DNA of 64,000 bases from Sophora flavescens (GCA_030762895.1 CM061063.1:74211836-74275835); one strand, 5' to 3'; shown: positions 1-12,711, numbered from the stretch's first letter. Made by a program: numbers and translations. Notes: generated from the letters alone by a model not told the origin.

Positions 1-960
1 AAGCTAAAGACGATCAACCTACTGTTCTCGGTTTCCCACTATCATTGGTTCATGCAAATTCCAAGCCCTAAGCAGATTCTAATCCCCTCCCGGTTGTAGC
101 AACAATTTACAAGCGAAACCACTACTACGGATATATGTCCCTATTCCCGAATTAAGCAAACGGGGTTAAGCCCTCATGAACTAAGCGAACATGAATGAAC
201 ACACGCGAATTAAGCAAACGCGATTATATATAGGAACATAACATCACCGAAATAAATCAACACAACACTACACACTCCTGAATTAAGAAAACAGAAATAT
301 ATAGCATAGTATTGAAAAGAGAAAAGCAATAAAAACTGGAATTACAGAACCTCAAATGTAAATGGAAACCAATCACAGTAGATTAATCTAGGAGACTAGT
401 TCTCCATTACAAAGGCAAACAATAAACTAAAGAGAAAATAAAAGACTAACTACTACTCCTACTTTGACTAACTAGCCATTCTCACTAACTCCCATCAGTT
501 CTGTCTAAAACTGACTTATATACAGTATCTGGAATCAGCGGACTCGCGAGGCGAACAGTGTCTCGCGTGGCGAATCTCTGCAGCGTTTGGTATTCTCGCG
601 AGGCGAAGCACGGCTAGCGCGGCGAGGAATGGAAAGGTCATGACTTCTGGTCTTCACTCTCGCGAGGCGAGGATTGGATTCGCGGGGCGACACAAAGGAT
701 ACAAATTTTCTGGCACAGTCACCTTCAGGTTCGCGAGGCGAATGACTTCTCGCGGGGCGAAAGCTCCAGATTTATTTCTTTTTATTAACCTGAAAACAGA
801 AAATAGCATAAGTGCTTTATTTGACTCTAAATCAACTAAATTAACTTAAAAATAATTTACAGACTCAAAATGCTACTTAAAGACAATCAAGTCTAATTTG
901 GGCGAAATTGATATAAAATTACCACAAAACCACGATCATACTAGCTATAAAACTAGATGA
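1..960 (-). mobile_element. Partial 3' LTR of a non-autonomous tRNA-Asp-primed retrotransposon
   Basis: This block matches 2616-3577 over its whole length with scattered substitutions and small indels, so the two are the repeats of one element. Orientation is minus, from the primer site at 2385-2402, which makes this the downstream LTR; its first ~210 bases lie outside the window. It carries a cluster of CTCGCGAGGCGA-like motifs (about 536-760) and, read on the minus strand, a TATA-like sequence at 514-523 just after that cluster. The right border is where similarity to the other copy stops (position 960). No TG/CA end or polypurine tract is recognisable there, so the exact terminus is uncertain. 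Confidence 0.75.
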
Positions 961-1039
961 ATTATTCAGGAGCTTTATTGAAACGAAACAGAAATAAAGC
1001 AAGGATAAGAAAATTAAAAAGAGCAAGGTTCAGAAAAAC

Positions 1040-2293
1040 TCATTGAAGGGCGGTTCCACCAGGATCCCATTGCTTGTAACATAAGGCCCAAGTGATAGCC
1101 AAAGGGTGGGAGTTCATTCCATGCTTCCATAACTTGCAGCCTTGATATGGGAGTGAGTGCTTGACAGTTACGGTGACTCCTTCCAGTGCGGCGGACTTCT
1201 CACTCCCTTTTGGGTCAGAGATGACCGCTTTCTCAACAAAATCCTCCCAATAAAATTGGGATTCAATCCCTTGGATTGGCCATGGTGCAAGATCCAGTGG
1301 CTTGAACTCCATCACCGGTTGTTCCACAGTGGGAGGTGGTAAACAGTTAGTTGGGGTTACTGGTGCTGCTTCATTTTTTGCACGTTCTTCATTCACTGCA
1401 CTAACAAATTCATCACCTGCTAAACCTGCAGAAATCTCAGCACACACCACACAAAGGTTAGTGTTAGTAGAGTCAATACATATAACACAATGAACTGAAT
1501 CAGTAAAATTCTGAATGTCTGGAAATTCGGCAATTAGTTCATCCATCCCATCACTCTTAACACATGCATATGAGTTAATTGAATTATCTACTTCCAAAGG
1601 TTATTCATCCATTGCTTTACTAGATTAATCATCTGTTAAACCTACAAAAATCTTAGCACACACCACACAAAGGTTAGTGTTAGTACAGTCAATAGACAGG
1701 CGACAGTAAAATGAATCAGCAAGGGTCTGATTGTCTGGAGATTCAACACACAGTTCATCAACATAAGTATTATCAAAATCATCCTCAGAGGTATTGTCAG
1801 GAATAACTACTTGTGAATCTGTATGTTCTTCAAGGGAATGTGGAGTTAGCAGTGCAGCCGAGTTGGCGACAATTTGATCAATTTGAATGGCCAACTTCTG
1901 AGATTCAGCTTCTCTCCTCTGGTATTCAAGATTACTTGCCTCCATCCTCTGTTGGAATTCAAGATTTTGTTGTGCCAACCGTTGATTGTTCTCTTCCATT
2001 TGTTGTATCATTTCTTCCAAACTGAGCTGGGCTAGTGTAGGGTCAGGCTGATATTGCTGGCTTATTGCCATTTGATTCAGCAAAGCAGCTATCTCATCCA
2101 AAACGCCCTGTCCTCCACTATGTTGTCTAGAATACTCTTTCATTCCAAACATACCAAAATCATTACTAAACTCATAACCTCCAACAAAATTAGGATAATT
2201 TGTGCATGGTGGTGGTATACTAAAATCAGGATAGTACATGCATGGTTGCTCATAATAAACATTAGGCACATAATTTTTCATATAATTATCCAT
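1040..2293 (-). pseudogene. Broken Q/E-rich ORF of a non-autonomous gypsy-like element
   Basis: One reading frame runs from the ATG at 2293 down to 1040, about 418 codons, and is interrupted by two stops between the 222- and 185-residue halves (about 1598-1627). The first half has a Q/E-rich, probably coiled-coil stretch (about residues 90-150, containing LEEMIQQMEENNQR). The second half contains PPTVEQPVMEFKPL, which recalls the segment before reverse transcriptase in Athila-like pol, but no RT, RNase H or integrase motifs follow. A peptide containing TNTNLCVVCA occurs twice, marking an internal duplication. It is probably a relic of a gag or pol leader kept in a non-autonomous element. Function is unknown. 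Confidence 0.6.
1423..1760. repeat. Diverged internal duplication inside the non-autonomous ORF
   Basis: The segments 1423-1548 and 1635-1760 share long identical runs, for example agcacacaccacacaaagg, at a spacing of about 212 bp. Both translate on the minus strand to related peptides with the core TNTNLCVVCA. The first has a CX2C-X8-CX2C spacing; the second keeps only part of the cysteines. I read this as an old tandem duplication within the coding region. Confidence 0.7.
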
Positions 2294-2384
2294 GGGGCGT
2301 ACTAAAATTCACAACCAGACAAGCAGACAAAACTAATTCAGCAATGCAAAAGGTTTTTTTTTCCTGCTAATAACACAACAAGAG

Positions 2385-2402
2385 TCCCCGGCAACGGCGC
2401 CA
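2385..2402 (-). other. Primer binding site complementary to tRNA-Asp
   Basis: The plus strand reads tccccggcaacggcgcca, the 3' end of plant tRNA-Asp(GUC) with CCA, so the minus strand carries TGGCGCCGTTGCCGGGGA. This is the primer site of Athila-type and related gypsy elements. It lies five bases from the LTR start at 2408 and fixes the element as minus strand. Confidence 0.9.
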
Positions 2403-2407
2403 ATTTT

Positions 2408-3577
2408 TGGTCGCGCTGTCGCCACGCGCCAAAAAGAACGAGCGTTTACAAAATAATGTAGATAGGGAGGCGACAACTCGAGCATCGTCTCTCAAGGACT
2501 CTTAGGTTGTTGTTATTAACAGAAAATCTGTTTTGGGGGGTTTGGGTTGAAATGAAATAAGGAAAACAAAACAAAACAAAGCAATGAAAACAAGCAGTTT
2601 AAGAGATTAACAAATAAACTAAAGGCGATCAACCTACTGTTCTCGGTTTCCCACTATCATTGGTTCATGCAAATTCCAAGCCCTAAGCAGATTCTAATCC
2701 CCTCCCGATTGTAGCAACAATTTACAAGCGAAACCACTACTACGGATATATGTCCCTATTCCCAAATTAAGCAAACGGGGTTAAGCCCTCATGAACTAAG
2801 CGAACATAAATGAACACACGAGAATTAAGCAAACGCGATTATATATAGGAACATAACATCACCGAAATAAATCAACACAACACTACACACTCCTGAATTA
2901 AGCAAACAGAAATATATAGCATAGTATTGAAAAGAGAAAAGCAATAAAAACCGGAATTACAGAACCTCAAATGTAAATGGAAACCAATCACAGTAGATTA
3001 ATCTAGGAGACTAGTTCTCCATTACAAAGGCAAACAATAAACTAAAGAGAAAATAAAAGACTAACTACTACTCCTACTCTGACTAACTAGCCATTCTCAC
3101 TAACTCCCATCAGTTCTGTCTAAAACTGACTTATATACAGTATCTGGAATCAGCGGACTCGCGAGGCGAACACTGTCTCGCGAGGCGAATCTCTGCAGCG
3201 TTTGGTATTCTCGCGAGGCGAAGCACGGCTCGCGCGGCGAGGAATGGAAAGGTAATGGCTTCTGGTCTTCACTCTCGTGAGGCGAGGATTGGATTCGCGG
3301 GGCGACACAGAAAGGATGAAAATTTTCTGGCACAGTCACCTTCAGGTTCGCGAGGCGAATGACTTCTCGCGGGGCGAAAGCTCCAGATTTATTTCTTTTT
3401 ATTAACCTGAAAATAAAAAATAGCATAAGTGCTTTATTTGACTCTAAATCAACTAAATTAACTTTAAAATAATTTACAGACTCAAAATGCTACTTAAAGA
3501 CAATCAAGTCTAATTTGGGTGAAATTGATATAAAATTACCACAAAACCACGGTCATACTAGCTATAAAACTAGATGA
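2408..3577 (-). mobile_element. 5' LTR of the non-autonomous element
   Basis: The LTR begins with TGG next to the primer site and ends where similarity to 1-960 stops and a gypsy gag frame begins (3578). Length is about 1170 bp. It has repeated CTCGCGAGGCGA-like motifs at about 3153-3385 and a minus-strand TATA box at 3130-3138, so the cluster sits upstream of the likely start site. The element interrupts the gag of the plus-strand gypsy that continues at 3578. The target duplication cannot be tested because the other edge is outside the window. Confidence 0.75.
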
Positions 3578-3836
3578 GCCAGCGGCTGATCAGCTATTGA
3601 AGGTCGAAGGGCAGGAAGTCAACTGGGAAGTATTTAGAGAAAGTTTTCTTGAGAAATATTTTCCAAGAAGTGTCAGAATAGAGAAGGAGAAAGAGTTTTC
3701 TAATCTGAAACAGGGATCTATGTCAGTTGGGGAGTATGCCGCAAGGTTCGAGGCACTGATAAAATTCTCAACAGTTTTACCAGGTACACCCAGATGAAGA
3801 ATAGGTGTGAAGGAAGTTTGAAGATGGTTTGAGGCC
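3578..3836 (+). pseudogene. gag: Ty3/gypsy (Tekay-type) gag, 5'-truncated by insertion
   Basis: From the insertion border the frame reads a typical chromovirus capsid segment with VNWEVFRESFLEKYF and SMSVGEYAARFEAL, the retrotransposon gag domain. The N-terminal part lies left of the window or was lost. A stop after the motif STVLPGTPR and a frameshift at about 3785-3830 separate it from the zinc-knuckle half in the next ORF. Gag forms the cytoplasmic virus-like particle; this copy cannot make it intact. Confidence 0.85.
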
Positions 3837-6069
3837 CGAGCTGAAGCTGACAATGCTGCCATTGGAGTTGAATCACTTCCCAGCTCTAGTAGAGAAGTGT
3901 ACTGTGTTGGAAGGACATGATCGTGCTGGAAATTTACAACAACAACAAAGAAGCGGTGGACCAGTAAGGGGTAATGTTCAGGGAGGAAGAGGAAGCAGAT
4001 TTCAAACAAGGACAAAACCATACAGTCGTCCTAATCAGCAATCAGTGAATGCTAGAGGAGAAAGTTCGGGTCAAGCGCAGCAAAAAGGCTTGACATGTTT
4101 CAAGTGCGGAGGACCTCATCTCAGGAGAGATTGCCCTCAGTTGCAGAATATCACTTGTTTCAATTGTGGAAATGTGGGTCACATGTCATGGAATTGCCCT
4201 CAAGGCAATACTGGGAGAATTCAGAATACGCAACCAGTTGGAAAGAATCAATTAGCGGGGAATCATGTTCAGACAAGAAATCAGCAAGGAGGACCACAGG
4301 CTACGGGAAGGGTCTTCGCCGTGAGAGGTTCTGAATCTTCTCGATGTCCTGATCTGATACAGGGTAAGTGTTGTGTGTTTGGTAAGATCTTATCTGTTTT
4401 ATTTGATTCGGGTGCTAGTCATTCTTTTATATCAATGGAGTGCATGGATCATTTACGTTTGCCTGTTTCTTCATTACCCTATGACCTTACTGTTTCGACC
4501 CCTATAGGTGAAACTTTGACCACTATATTCGTTTGTCGGGATTGTCCTTTTATTTTGGAAAACAGGCAGTTCAATGTGGACCTTGTCTGTTTGCCTATGC
4601 AACATATTGATATTATCTTAGGCATGGACTGGCTTTCGGCTAACCATGTAGTTTTAGATTGTTCAAAGAAAACCCTTTGTTTCTCGAAGCGATCTGGATT
4701 ATTGCCTGTCAATGACAGTGACTCGGAAGACAGACGATTGAGAGACTGCATGGTGCTATTTTCCTTGGAAGACAAGGAGTCTCCAAAGCCTGATGTGCTG
4801 CCTGTCGTTTGCGAGTTTCCAGACATTTTCCCAGATGATGTTCCTGGGCTACCACCTAAAAGAGAGATAGAGTTTTCAATTGACCTCGTACCAGGGGCCG
4901 GACCAATATCGATCGCACCATATCGAATGTCCCTAACAGAATTAGCAGAATTAAAGAAACAATTGGATGACATGTTGAAGAAAGAGTTTATCCGACCAAG
5001 TGTTTCACCATGGGGAGCGCCGGTTCTTTTTGTGAAAAAGAAGGATGGTAGCTCAAGGTTGTGTGTTGATTATCGACAACTAAGTAAGGTAACAATCAAG
5101 AATAAGTATCCATTGCCGAGGATTGACGATCTAATGGATCAGTTGCGGGGAGCAACTGTGTTCTCCAAGATAGATCTGAGATCTGGGTATCATCAGATCA
5201 GAGTGAAAGAAGATGATATACTAAAGACTGCTTTCAGGAGTTGGTATGGTCATTACGAGTATCTGGTTATGCCGTTTGGCATAACTAATGCTCCTGCTAT
5301 ATTCTTGGACTATATGATTCGGATCTTCAGACCGTACCTGGACAGATTCATCATTGTGTTTATCGGCGACATTCTGATCTACTCCTCGAATAAAGAAGAA
5401 CATGTAGAGCATCTTCGGGTTGTACTTCAAGTGCTTAAAGATAGACAACTCTATGCCAAGTTGTCCAAGTGTGAATTCTGGTTGGACGAAGTACAATTTC
5501 TTGGGCATGTTATAAACAAAGATGGGATTGCGGTGGATCCTGCCAAAGTTGAAGCAGTTGTGAATTGGGAACGTCCTAAGACAGTTGGTGAAGTTAGAAG
5601 TTTCCTTGGAATGGCAGGTTACTACAGAAGGTTTATAGAAGGATTCTCGAAAATTGCATTACCTATGACGCAGTTGACGAGAAAGGGAAAACCGTTCGAA
5701 TGGTCAAATGAGTGTGAGACTAGTTTTCAGGAGTTGAAGAGAAGGCTTACAACATCTCCCGTATTGGTCTTGCCGGATCCGTTGGCACCGTTTGATGTGT
5801 ATTGTGACGCCTCACATCAAGGCCTGGGTTCTGTACTTATGCAAGAAAGGAAAGTAGTAGCTTATGCTTCAAGGCAGTTAAGAATACATGAGCAGAACTA
5901 CCCGACCCATGATCTTGAGTTGGTCGCAATAGTATTTGCATTGAAGATATGGAGACACCACCTGTATGGTGCTAAGTTCACGGTCTACAGTGATCACAAG
6001 AGTTTAAGATATTTATTCGATCAGAAAGAGCTGAACATGAGACAACGGAGACAGATGGAATTCGTATAG
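3829..6069 (+). pseudogene. pol: Ty3/gypsy gag C-terminus, protease, reverse transcriptase and RNase H
   Basis: A 746-codon ORF encodes the end of capsid, two CCHC knuckles ([13 protein letters not shown] and [14 protein letters not shown], about residues 89-123), an aspartic protease ([11 protein letters not shown], about 191-201), reverse transcriptase (about 340-580) and RNase H ([10 protein letters not shown], about 662). The RT active-site box, normally FIDD in this family, reads [10 protein letters not shown] here, so one catalytic aspartate is replaced by glycine and the enzyme should be dead. The ORF stops at a TAG (6067-6069) inside RNase H, before DYEFDLQYHPGK and the DALSRK end, which continue in the same frame. 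The ATG used is only the first in frame after the gag frameshift. Confidence 0.92.
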
Positions 6070-7707
6070 GATTATGAGTTCGATCTTCAATATCATCCAG
6101 GAAAGGCAAACATCGTAGCGGACGCATTAAGTCGGAAATCTTTGAAAGTGTCTACTATGATGGTTAAGGAATTGGAACTGATCGAACAATTTAGAGATCT
6201 GAATCTTGGAATAACTGAACTATCCTAGAACACGATGAGTTTAGGAATGATCACTATTACTAGTGGATTCCTAGAATTAATCTGGAAGAAGCAAGCCGAA
6301 GACCAATACCTCCAGAAGGTTGACCAGATGATAGAAGAAGGTAAGACAGTAGAATTTAAAAGAGGTATTGATGGAATCATAAGGTTTAGAGAAAGGATAT
6401 TTGTACCTGAAGATAAAGAAGTTAGGAATTTGATTCTGGAAGAGGCGCACAAAAGCAAGTTGAGTTTTCATCCAGGTGCCACAAAGATGTATCAAGACTT
6501 GAGGAAAATGTTTTGGTGGTCTGGAATGAAAAAGGAAGTTGCAGAGTATGTCCAATCCTACTTGGTGTGTCAAAAAGCAAAGATTGAACACCAAAAACCA
6601 GCGGGACTATTGCAATCTCTAGATATCCCAGAATGGAAATGGGACAGTATTGCAATGGACTTTGTGTCTGGTTTACCAAGGACACAGAAGAAGTATGATG
6701 CAATTTGGGTTATAATTGATAGATTAACGAAATGTGCTCATTTCCTTCCTATAAATCAAAGGTTCTGAATGGAAAAGTTAACCCAGTTGTATATTAAGGA
6801 AGTTGTCAGACTGCATGGAGTACCAGCAAGTATAATTTCGGACAGGGATCCGAGATTTACATCAAGATTCTGGCAGAGTTTACACAGTGCTCTAGGAACT
6901 AAGTTAAGGATGAGTTCGGCTTATCATCCTCAGACGGATGGTCAGTCGGAAAGAACAATCCAGACATTGGAAGATTTACTAAGAGCATGTGTGTTAGAAC
7001 ACACGGGAAGTTGGGACGAATATCTTCCATTGATTGAATTTACATATAATAATAGTTTCCACACAAGTATTGGCATGACACCATATGAAGCACTATATGG
7101 AAGAAAGTGTAGAACACCCCTCTGTTGGTACGAGACAGGAGAAAGTCAATTGATTGGACCTGAGGTGGTACAACAAACAACGGAACAAGTTCAGAAGATT
7201 CGGGAGAAAATGAAAGCAGCGGTAGATAGGCGGAAAAGCTATAGCGACAAGAGGAGACGGCCTTTGGAATTCCAGGAAGGCGATCATGTTTTCATGCGAT
7301 TCACCCCGAGGACTGGAATTGGCAGAGCAATAAAATCCAGAAAGCTTACACCTCGTTTCATCGGACCATTTCAAATTCTTCGCCGAATTGGTCCAATTGC
7401 CTATCAGATAGCCTTACCGCCCAATCTTTCGAACCTTTATGATGTTTTCCATGTATCCCAACTCAGAAAATACTATACCGATCTATCGCACATTATAGAA
7501 CCCGAATTAATACAGTTAAGAGAAAACCTAGAGTATGAAGCTTTACCTGTACGGATCGACGACCGAAGGATAAAAGAACTCCGCGGGAAACAGATTCCTT
7601 TAGTCAAGGTCATATGGAATGCAGTAACTGGTGATGCTACCTGGGAAAGAGAAGCCGATATGCAACATAGATATCCACACCTGTTCCTACGAGGTAACTT
7701 AATTTAA
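6070..7707 (+). pseudogene. int: Ty3/gypsy integrase with C-terminal chromodomain
   Basis: The same frame continues through stops at about 6226 and 6766. It holds the RNase H tail, the zinc-binding H2C2 domain, the catalytic core with [20 protein letters not shown] and [10 protein letters not shown] (the D, D and E positions), and a C-terminal GPF..LRRIG domain. It ends in a chromodomain-like segment ([19 protein letters not shown]). The usual CLVC pair of the zinc finger reads YLVC, losing a cysteine. In chromoviruses the chromodomain is thought to steer integration to heterochromatin. The frame ends at 7707, just before the polypurine tract. Confidence 0.9.
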
Positions 7708-7728
7708 ATTCCGAGGACGGAATTTCTT

Positions 7729-7743
7729 TTAAGGGGGGCAGTA
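7729..7743 (+). other. Polypurine tract of gypsy element 1
   Basis: The sequence ttaaggggggcag lies immediately before the LTR start TGTAACATCCCGAT. In retroelements this RNase H-resistant purine run primes plus-strand synthesis, and its place confirms the plus orientation and the LTR border. Confidence 0.85.
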
Positions 7744-7744
7744 A

Positions 7745-10629
7745 TGTAACATCCCGATTTTAACAAGTGAAAATTTGATATCTTAATTAGATGGGAATGA
7801 GGGTTAGATGAATCAAAAAAAAAAAATAGAATCAGAACATATATATATGTTTAGAGTAAAATTTAAGCAACTCAAAATCTTAATAGGCAACCACCTCAAT
7901 TTAATTCCTTAGTTAAGGTAGTTTATCATTAACAAAAATAAAATAAAATAAAATAATAATCAAAATAGTCAAAATATACACTTTTACTAAAGATTGGACT
8001 TTAAAGTCTCCCTCTCATTTTATCCATCCTATACGGTTACCTTCATTTTTCAATCTTAATTAATCCTTGATTTGATTGTCATTTATGGTTATAACAATGC
8101 ATTTATTCTCACTTTAAAGTCACTTTAATTTATTTATTTCCTTCATTTCATTGGACCTTACGGATTCTCTCTCACTCTCAGTTACAATTCGCAAACCTTT
8201 GTTTCCTCTATACAAGTATGACTATTTTCATTACTTGAGAATTCAACACCTGCACTCACGTGGACTCATCTTGCAAGGCCACCATTTCAAGTTAAATTTT
8301 CTCTTTCTTTCGTGTTAACCACCGACCACCTCATCAATAATAAATAATAAACAGAAATTTTACATTACAATTACTCACTTATACTCTTCATCTCTTCCCT
8401 TATCGGTGGCCATTTTTCAGAGCTTAGAAACAAGTCAAAGTGCAGTTCTTACTTCTTCTTCACGTACCTCCAGGAAATAGAAGAAAATTTCTTCTCTCCT
8501 TGCCAAGACAAAACAAGAAATTTCCTTCCCCCTCTTCATCTCTTCACTTGTTGGAAAGCTTTTGATTCTTCTCTTTTGAAGGGAGCCACACAACTCTAGT
8601 CCAAAAAGAGCGTTTTATAACCTTGGGGAAATAGGAGACTGAGTGTGGGCTTTTGATCTTCAACTTGAACAAATTTCGTCTCTACAAGGTGGGGAGAAAG
8701 TAACCGACATCGTCGGGGAGGCAAACATAGAATAATAATTATATATGCATGTGTGTAGGGTGCCCCAGGCCCTACTAGGGTGTCGAATAATCAACAATGA
8801 CTAAACCCGAATAAAATAATATTTTAATGTTGTGATGGGTTTAGTGGTTGTAGGTTTATCGACTCTAAGTTGTTGATTTTATACTGGTTGAGGTTGTCTA
8901 AAATGTGTGTTGCTATGCTATGTGGTTGATTCATGATTATCTGTGATTTTGCTATATTTAACATGCTGAATATGTTCACATGAATATTTTATATGCGAGA
9001 ATTGATGCTGACTGATTTTATGATGTATATATGTATGTATGGATAAGTTTAGAGTTAACACCGTGGTAATGCCTTGAGACGGCAGCTTTGAGGCCGGGGA
9101 TGTATGGGCATCCGCTGTGAGAAAATAAATGGATAAGGTTCCGGTGTTAATTATAGTGATGTTTGTTGCACTGCATTTTGCCAAGGTGGTGAGCCGTATG
9201 ACTGGGAGTCGTACGAGGTTAGTTGTATTCGAGTACGAGTACGGATTATGGAGGGGCCGGTCTGTGAAGAGACCTTGGGGATGTAAAAGTGGACTCGGGA
9301 GGCTCACAATGACCATTAGTTAGCTCCTAATGTGTCGTGTACCCCGATAAAGCCGAGTTATCTCAACTTTATCCTGAGTATCCACGTCTAAGGTTGACTA
9401 TCCGAGGCGACCCAGATACCTCTGATGGAGCTGAGCTCACAGAGAGAAGCACTCTTATGGGTCACGACGAGCGGAAAAGTTGCCTAGACAAACTAACTGA
9501 TGTTCCGTAAGTGAATAGGCTTGATAAGGGAATATGTCGGGGTTAAGACATGGATGAGAGATATCGGCCGACATGCATAGGAGTGAGACTCCTTAGAGGA
9601 TTTATCTGAGAGTGAACTTGAGGATGAACTGTGTTGGTTTGATTCGGAAGATGGTTGCCCATTACTTGTCGCATGTGTTATATGTATATGTGATTATTGT
9701 TCTATGTGTCCCCATCCCCAGTTTATGACTATGTATTGTTGCTTATCTCCCTTCTACTCTATATTTCTCTGTATGTAAAACCGATTGATGAGCAGCGCCA
9801 GCATGACGGAGACAGTGGCGGATTTAGGTTACCAGCCGAGGCACTATCTGCAGAGGATCCCTCCCCGGATCCCGATACTAGGCGACGTTGAGATTGTCTA
9901 TCATGATGATCGTGGATGGCAGGTCGACCACTCACGATTCTTCATGACGTACATCGGCCTGGTTTGTTTCTACATACGGATGGGAGATGGTCCTTACTTT
10001 CACTTGGATGGCCCGTATCTCATTTCACAGAGGTTACCCTTTTCAGAGATGTGGTATCCACCTCGTCAGAGAGAGTTCCCTGACGACATGTGGGACATGG
10101 TGGATCGCTCAGTGGCGACTAGCCATGTTGGTGTGGTGTGGTGCAGAGGGGTCGGAGGCAGCGGAGTGTTCAGACGATGTATCACTATCGTCGCAGACGC
10201 GTCGTCATGAGCATTGATGAGTCTGTTTGGGAGCCGAGGACCCGGATGCGCCTGCTAGGTTATGTGCCTCTGTGAGCTTATTTTGTATTTTGGATGTATT
10301 TTGAGAGGCGGGCTGGGTAGCTCTAGGACTTTTCTACTGTTTTCTGTGAGCAGTTTATGTATTATGTCCAGTTTTAGTTTGACAATGTTTGTATATTTTA
10401 GTAAACCTAGGATCCCTCTGTTGGGATTTATCATACTTGGGTGACAGACGTACTTTTATGTATATATAGCTGATGCGTGTTTTATTCCGCTGTGCATGTT
10501 TTAAACGAATTTAATTTTATCGCTTTCACAAATTAATTTAATTTCGTATGTATAATCACGCTAACGTTAATACAACGGATTAAGGCTTAGTTAATTAGGA
10601 TTTACTTAGTGGGACATCGGGGTGTCTCA
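7745..10629 (+). mobile_element. 3' LTR of Tekay-type gypsy element 1
   Basis: The LTR starts TGTAACATCCCGAT and ends ATCGGGGTGTCTCA, an imperfect inverted-repeat pair, and is 2885 bp long, within the range of long Tekay LTRs. It follows the polypurine tract directly. Its end resembles the reverse complement of the start of the LTR at 16254, so the two elements are related. It contains a 141-codon open frame at 9785-10210. The flanking bases on the right are TAAGG; the matching target copy would be left of the window. The 5' LTR is outside the window. Confidence 0.9.
9785..10210 (+). other. Open frame inside the LTR of gypsy 1 (unrecognised)
   Basis: A 141-codon frame with motifs such as DRGWQVDHSRFFMTYIG lies about 420 bp from the LTR end, and a 76-codon frame overlaps it. 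I recognise no domain. The second gypsy LTR (16254-18728) also has a frame at a similar distance from its end, though the two proteins do not look alike. It may be chance in GC-richer LTR sequence or a leader ORF. Confidence 0.3.
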
Positions 10630-10938
10630 TAAGGCAAGTTGGAGACAAAAGCAATTAAGTTGCAGTATTCTTTGGCACCACTTTCCTCCAATTTCCTTTC
10701 CTATTTCCATCTTTGTTGACAAGCAAAAAGGCTTCTTAAGCTATAAAATTTCATGTTAGTGCAAATTCATCAATATGTAAATATTTGGATTCATAATTGG
10801 ATATTGCTTATTTATTCAAAAATACAAAAATAAAGGTGATCCTTTTGTAATGCTTTTGTTGTCTTTGATGTTAGGGAGAGAGCAAATGAACAATTTTAAA
10901 TCAAACTCATATACCAAAAGAAAATAGAGTAAAAAAAT

Positions 10939-10959
10939 GAGAGAGAGAGAGAGAGAGAG
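10939..10959. repeat. (GA)n microsatellite
   Basis: A simple run of about ten GA units in AT-rich sequence. No coding or regulatory role can be inferred. Confidence 0.95.
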
Positions 10960-12711
10960 TTCTGAATAACCAAATCCATTCCAAAACATGGATTAAATCT
11001 TTGTTATTAGTTGGAAAACCATTTCATTTACTGCATAATTATGTAGTAGACGAACATCAAAGTAAGCCAAGATCAAAACTATTAAAAATGATATTGACTT
11101 ACAAAGATAAAATCAGATTCAACGGTGCAAAATTTATCCAACCAGTTTCAAGTGCTCAAATAAAATCATCACACACGGAATTCTGAAATCACAAACTTAC
11201 CGATGGTAAAATCATGCTTCAAGATACGGAAGGTCTTGATCACAAAAAGCTGCGCTCCAATAAAGGTGAAGGAGGGTCTCGACCATGAAGGTCTTATGAT
11301 ATTACTTGAGTAGGGTTCTCTTAATTTATATTAGGTCTTTTTATAAAAAATTAAGACTTTTTTGAATTGTCTTTTTATTTCGTCAAAATTGATATTAAAG
11401 GCATTGTAGGTTAACCATATCCCAACCCACTTGATTGATAGATTTTATGGGTTAGGATTAAAAAAGACCTGGCATACAATGAAACTTTGAAAATGTAAAT
11501 TAAAGAAAGGATTGAGTGGGCTGTCCAATAAGTTATAACCATTTTTTTGGTACATAAATATAGCCCATGTTGAGAGGACTAATTGTAGACTCTAGTTGTT
11601 GAGTTTTGAAGGACTCAAAGCTCTTATCTATCTCTTATTATTGTCTACATTGGACGAGCTTTCACTAACCATATTCTGAAACATGGCATCATTTCATTGG
11701 CATGTAAAGTTTCCCACCCACACCATTCTCAATTTTGTGCTACGTGACCAATTTGGATTCTCTCCTGTGGTTCCCCCTGCAGCCCTCTCCAGCGAATCAA
11801 TCAGGACATTCCGTCCAGATTTGACGGTCCAGATTAAATGAGATTTTATAAAATAAAAAAATAAAAAAGTAAAAAATAGAATCATTTTCTTTCCTTTCCT
11901 TGCCTTGCGTCCCCCGCCCTTCCCAATCGCGTGTCACCCCCCTTCATCACTCCCAGACCACTAGGCTAAAAGCTATAGCTGTTACTCAAGATGCAACTTT
12001 TCCTTACGGCAAATAGCAGTCAGCGTCATGTTTCGATCTAACTGCAACCCCCACCTGGGCCTTGCCAAGGCAGGATGCTAATCCACAGCACTGCGTCAAA
12101 TTGGCTCCTTAGTAATATGCAGAAAAACTGGAATTATGTCCTGTATTTTGTCAGCTGAGTTTTTCTAGCTTTGGATATGTATACAGCTCATAGATATCCC
12201 TCAAAAACTTAGTTGCAGGGGTAATCTGTTGTGATGTTGGTGGTAATCTGTTGTATCTTTATCATTGTATACGGCTTTGGGGTACCCCTTGCACTCCCTT
12301 GAAATACATATACTTTTGGCTTTTCAAAATAAAAAAGTGTTGATTATTGTGGTTGAATCAAACAAGGAAAAAAAGGCTTCTCAAAATCATTTTTGTTCAT
12401 TTGGTTTACTGTTTAATATTTATCATTTTGGTTCAATTCATCTTTTTCTTTTCTTTTTTTGTTTCGGAGTTTCACCTTTTCATGTTTTATATTCTCTTCA
12501 GCATCTTGAGGTAAGTTTTTACCTTTTCAATTCTATGTGAGTGCATTTTTTCAAAAAAATCAAAATCAAAATGCTTGGAAGCTTTTTTTTAACATTTTAC
12601 ATTGGCTCATGTTAGATTATCATGCTTATGTTTTATATTTTTTTATTTGTTTATTTTTCTCTCAAGTTTTTTATAACAAAATTTTTCTTGGGCATGTAAT
12701 ATTCATTTAGA

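Noticed and set aside
2385..2402. tRNA gene suggested by the tRNA-Asp 3' end
   Set aside because: Only the terminal 18 bases are present, next to an LTR, so it is a primer binding site.
9129..9323. 64-codon frame in gypsy 1 LTR
   Set aside because: Short, no motif, no counterpart in the other LTRs.
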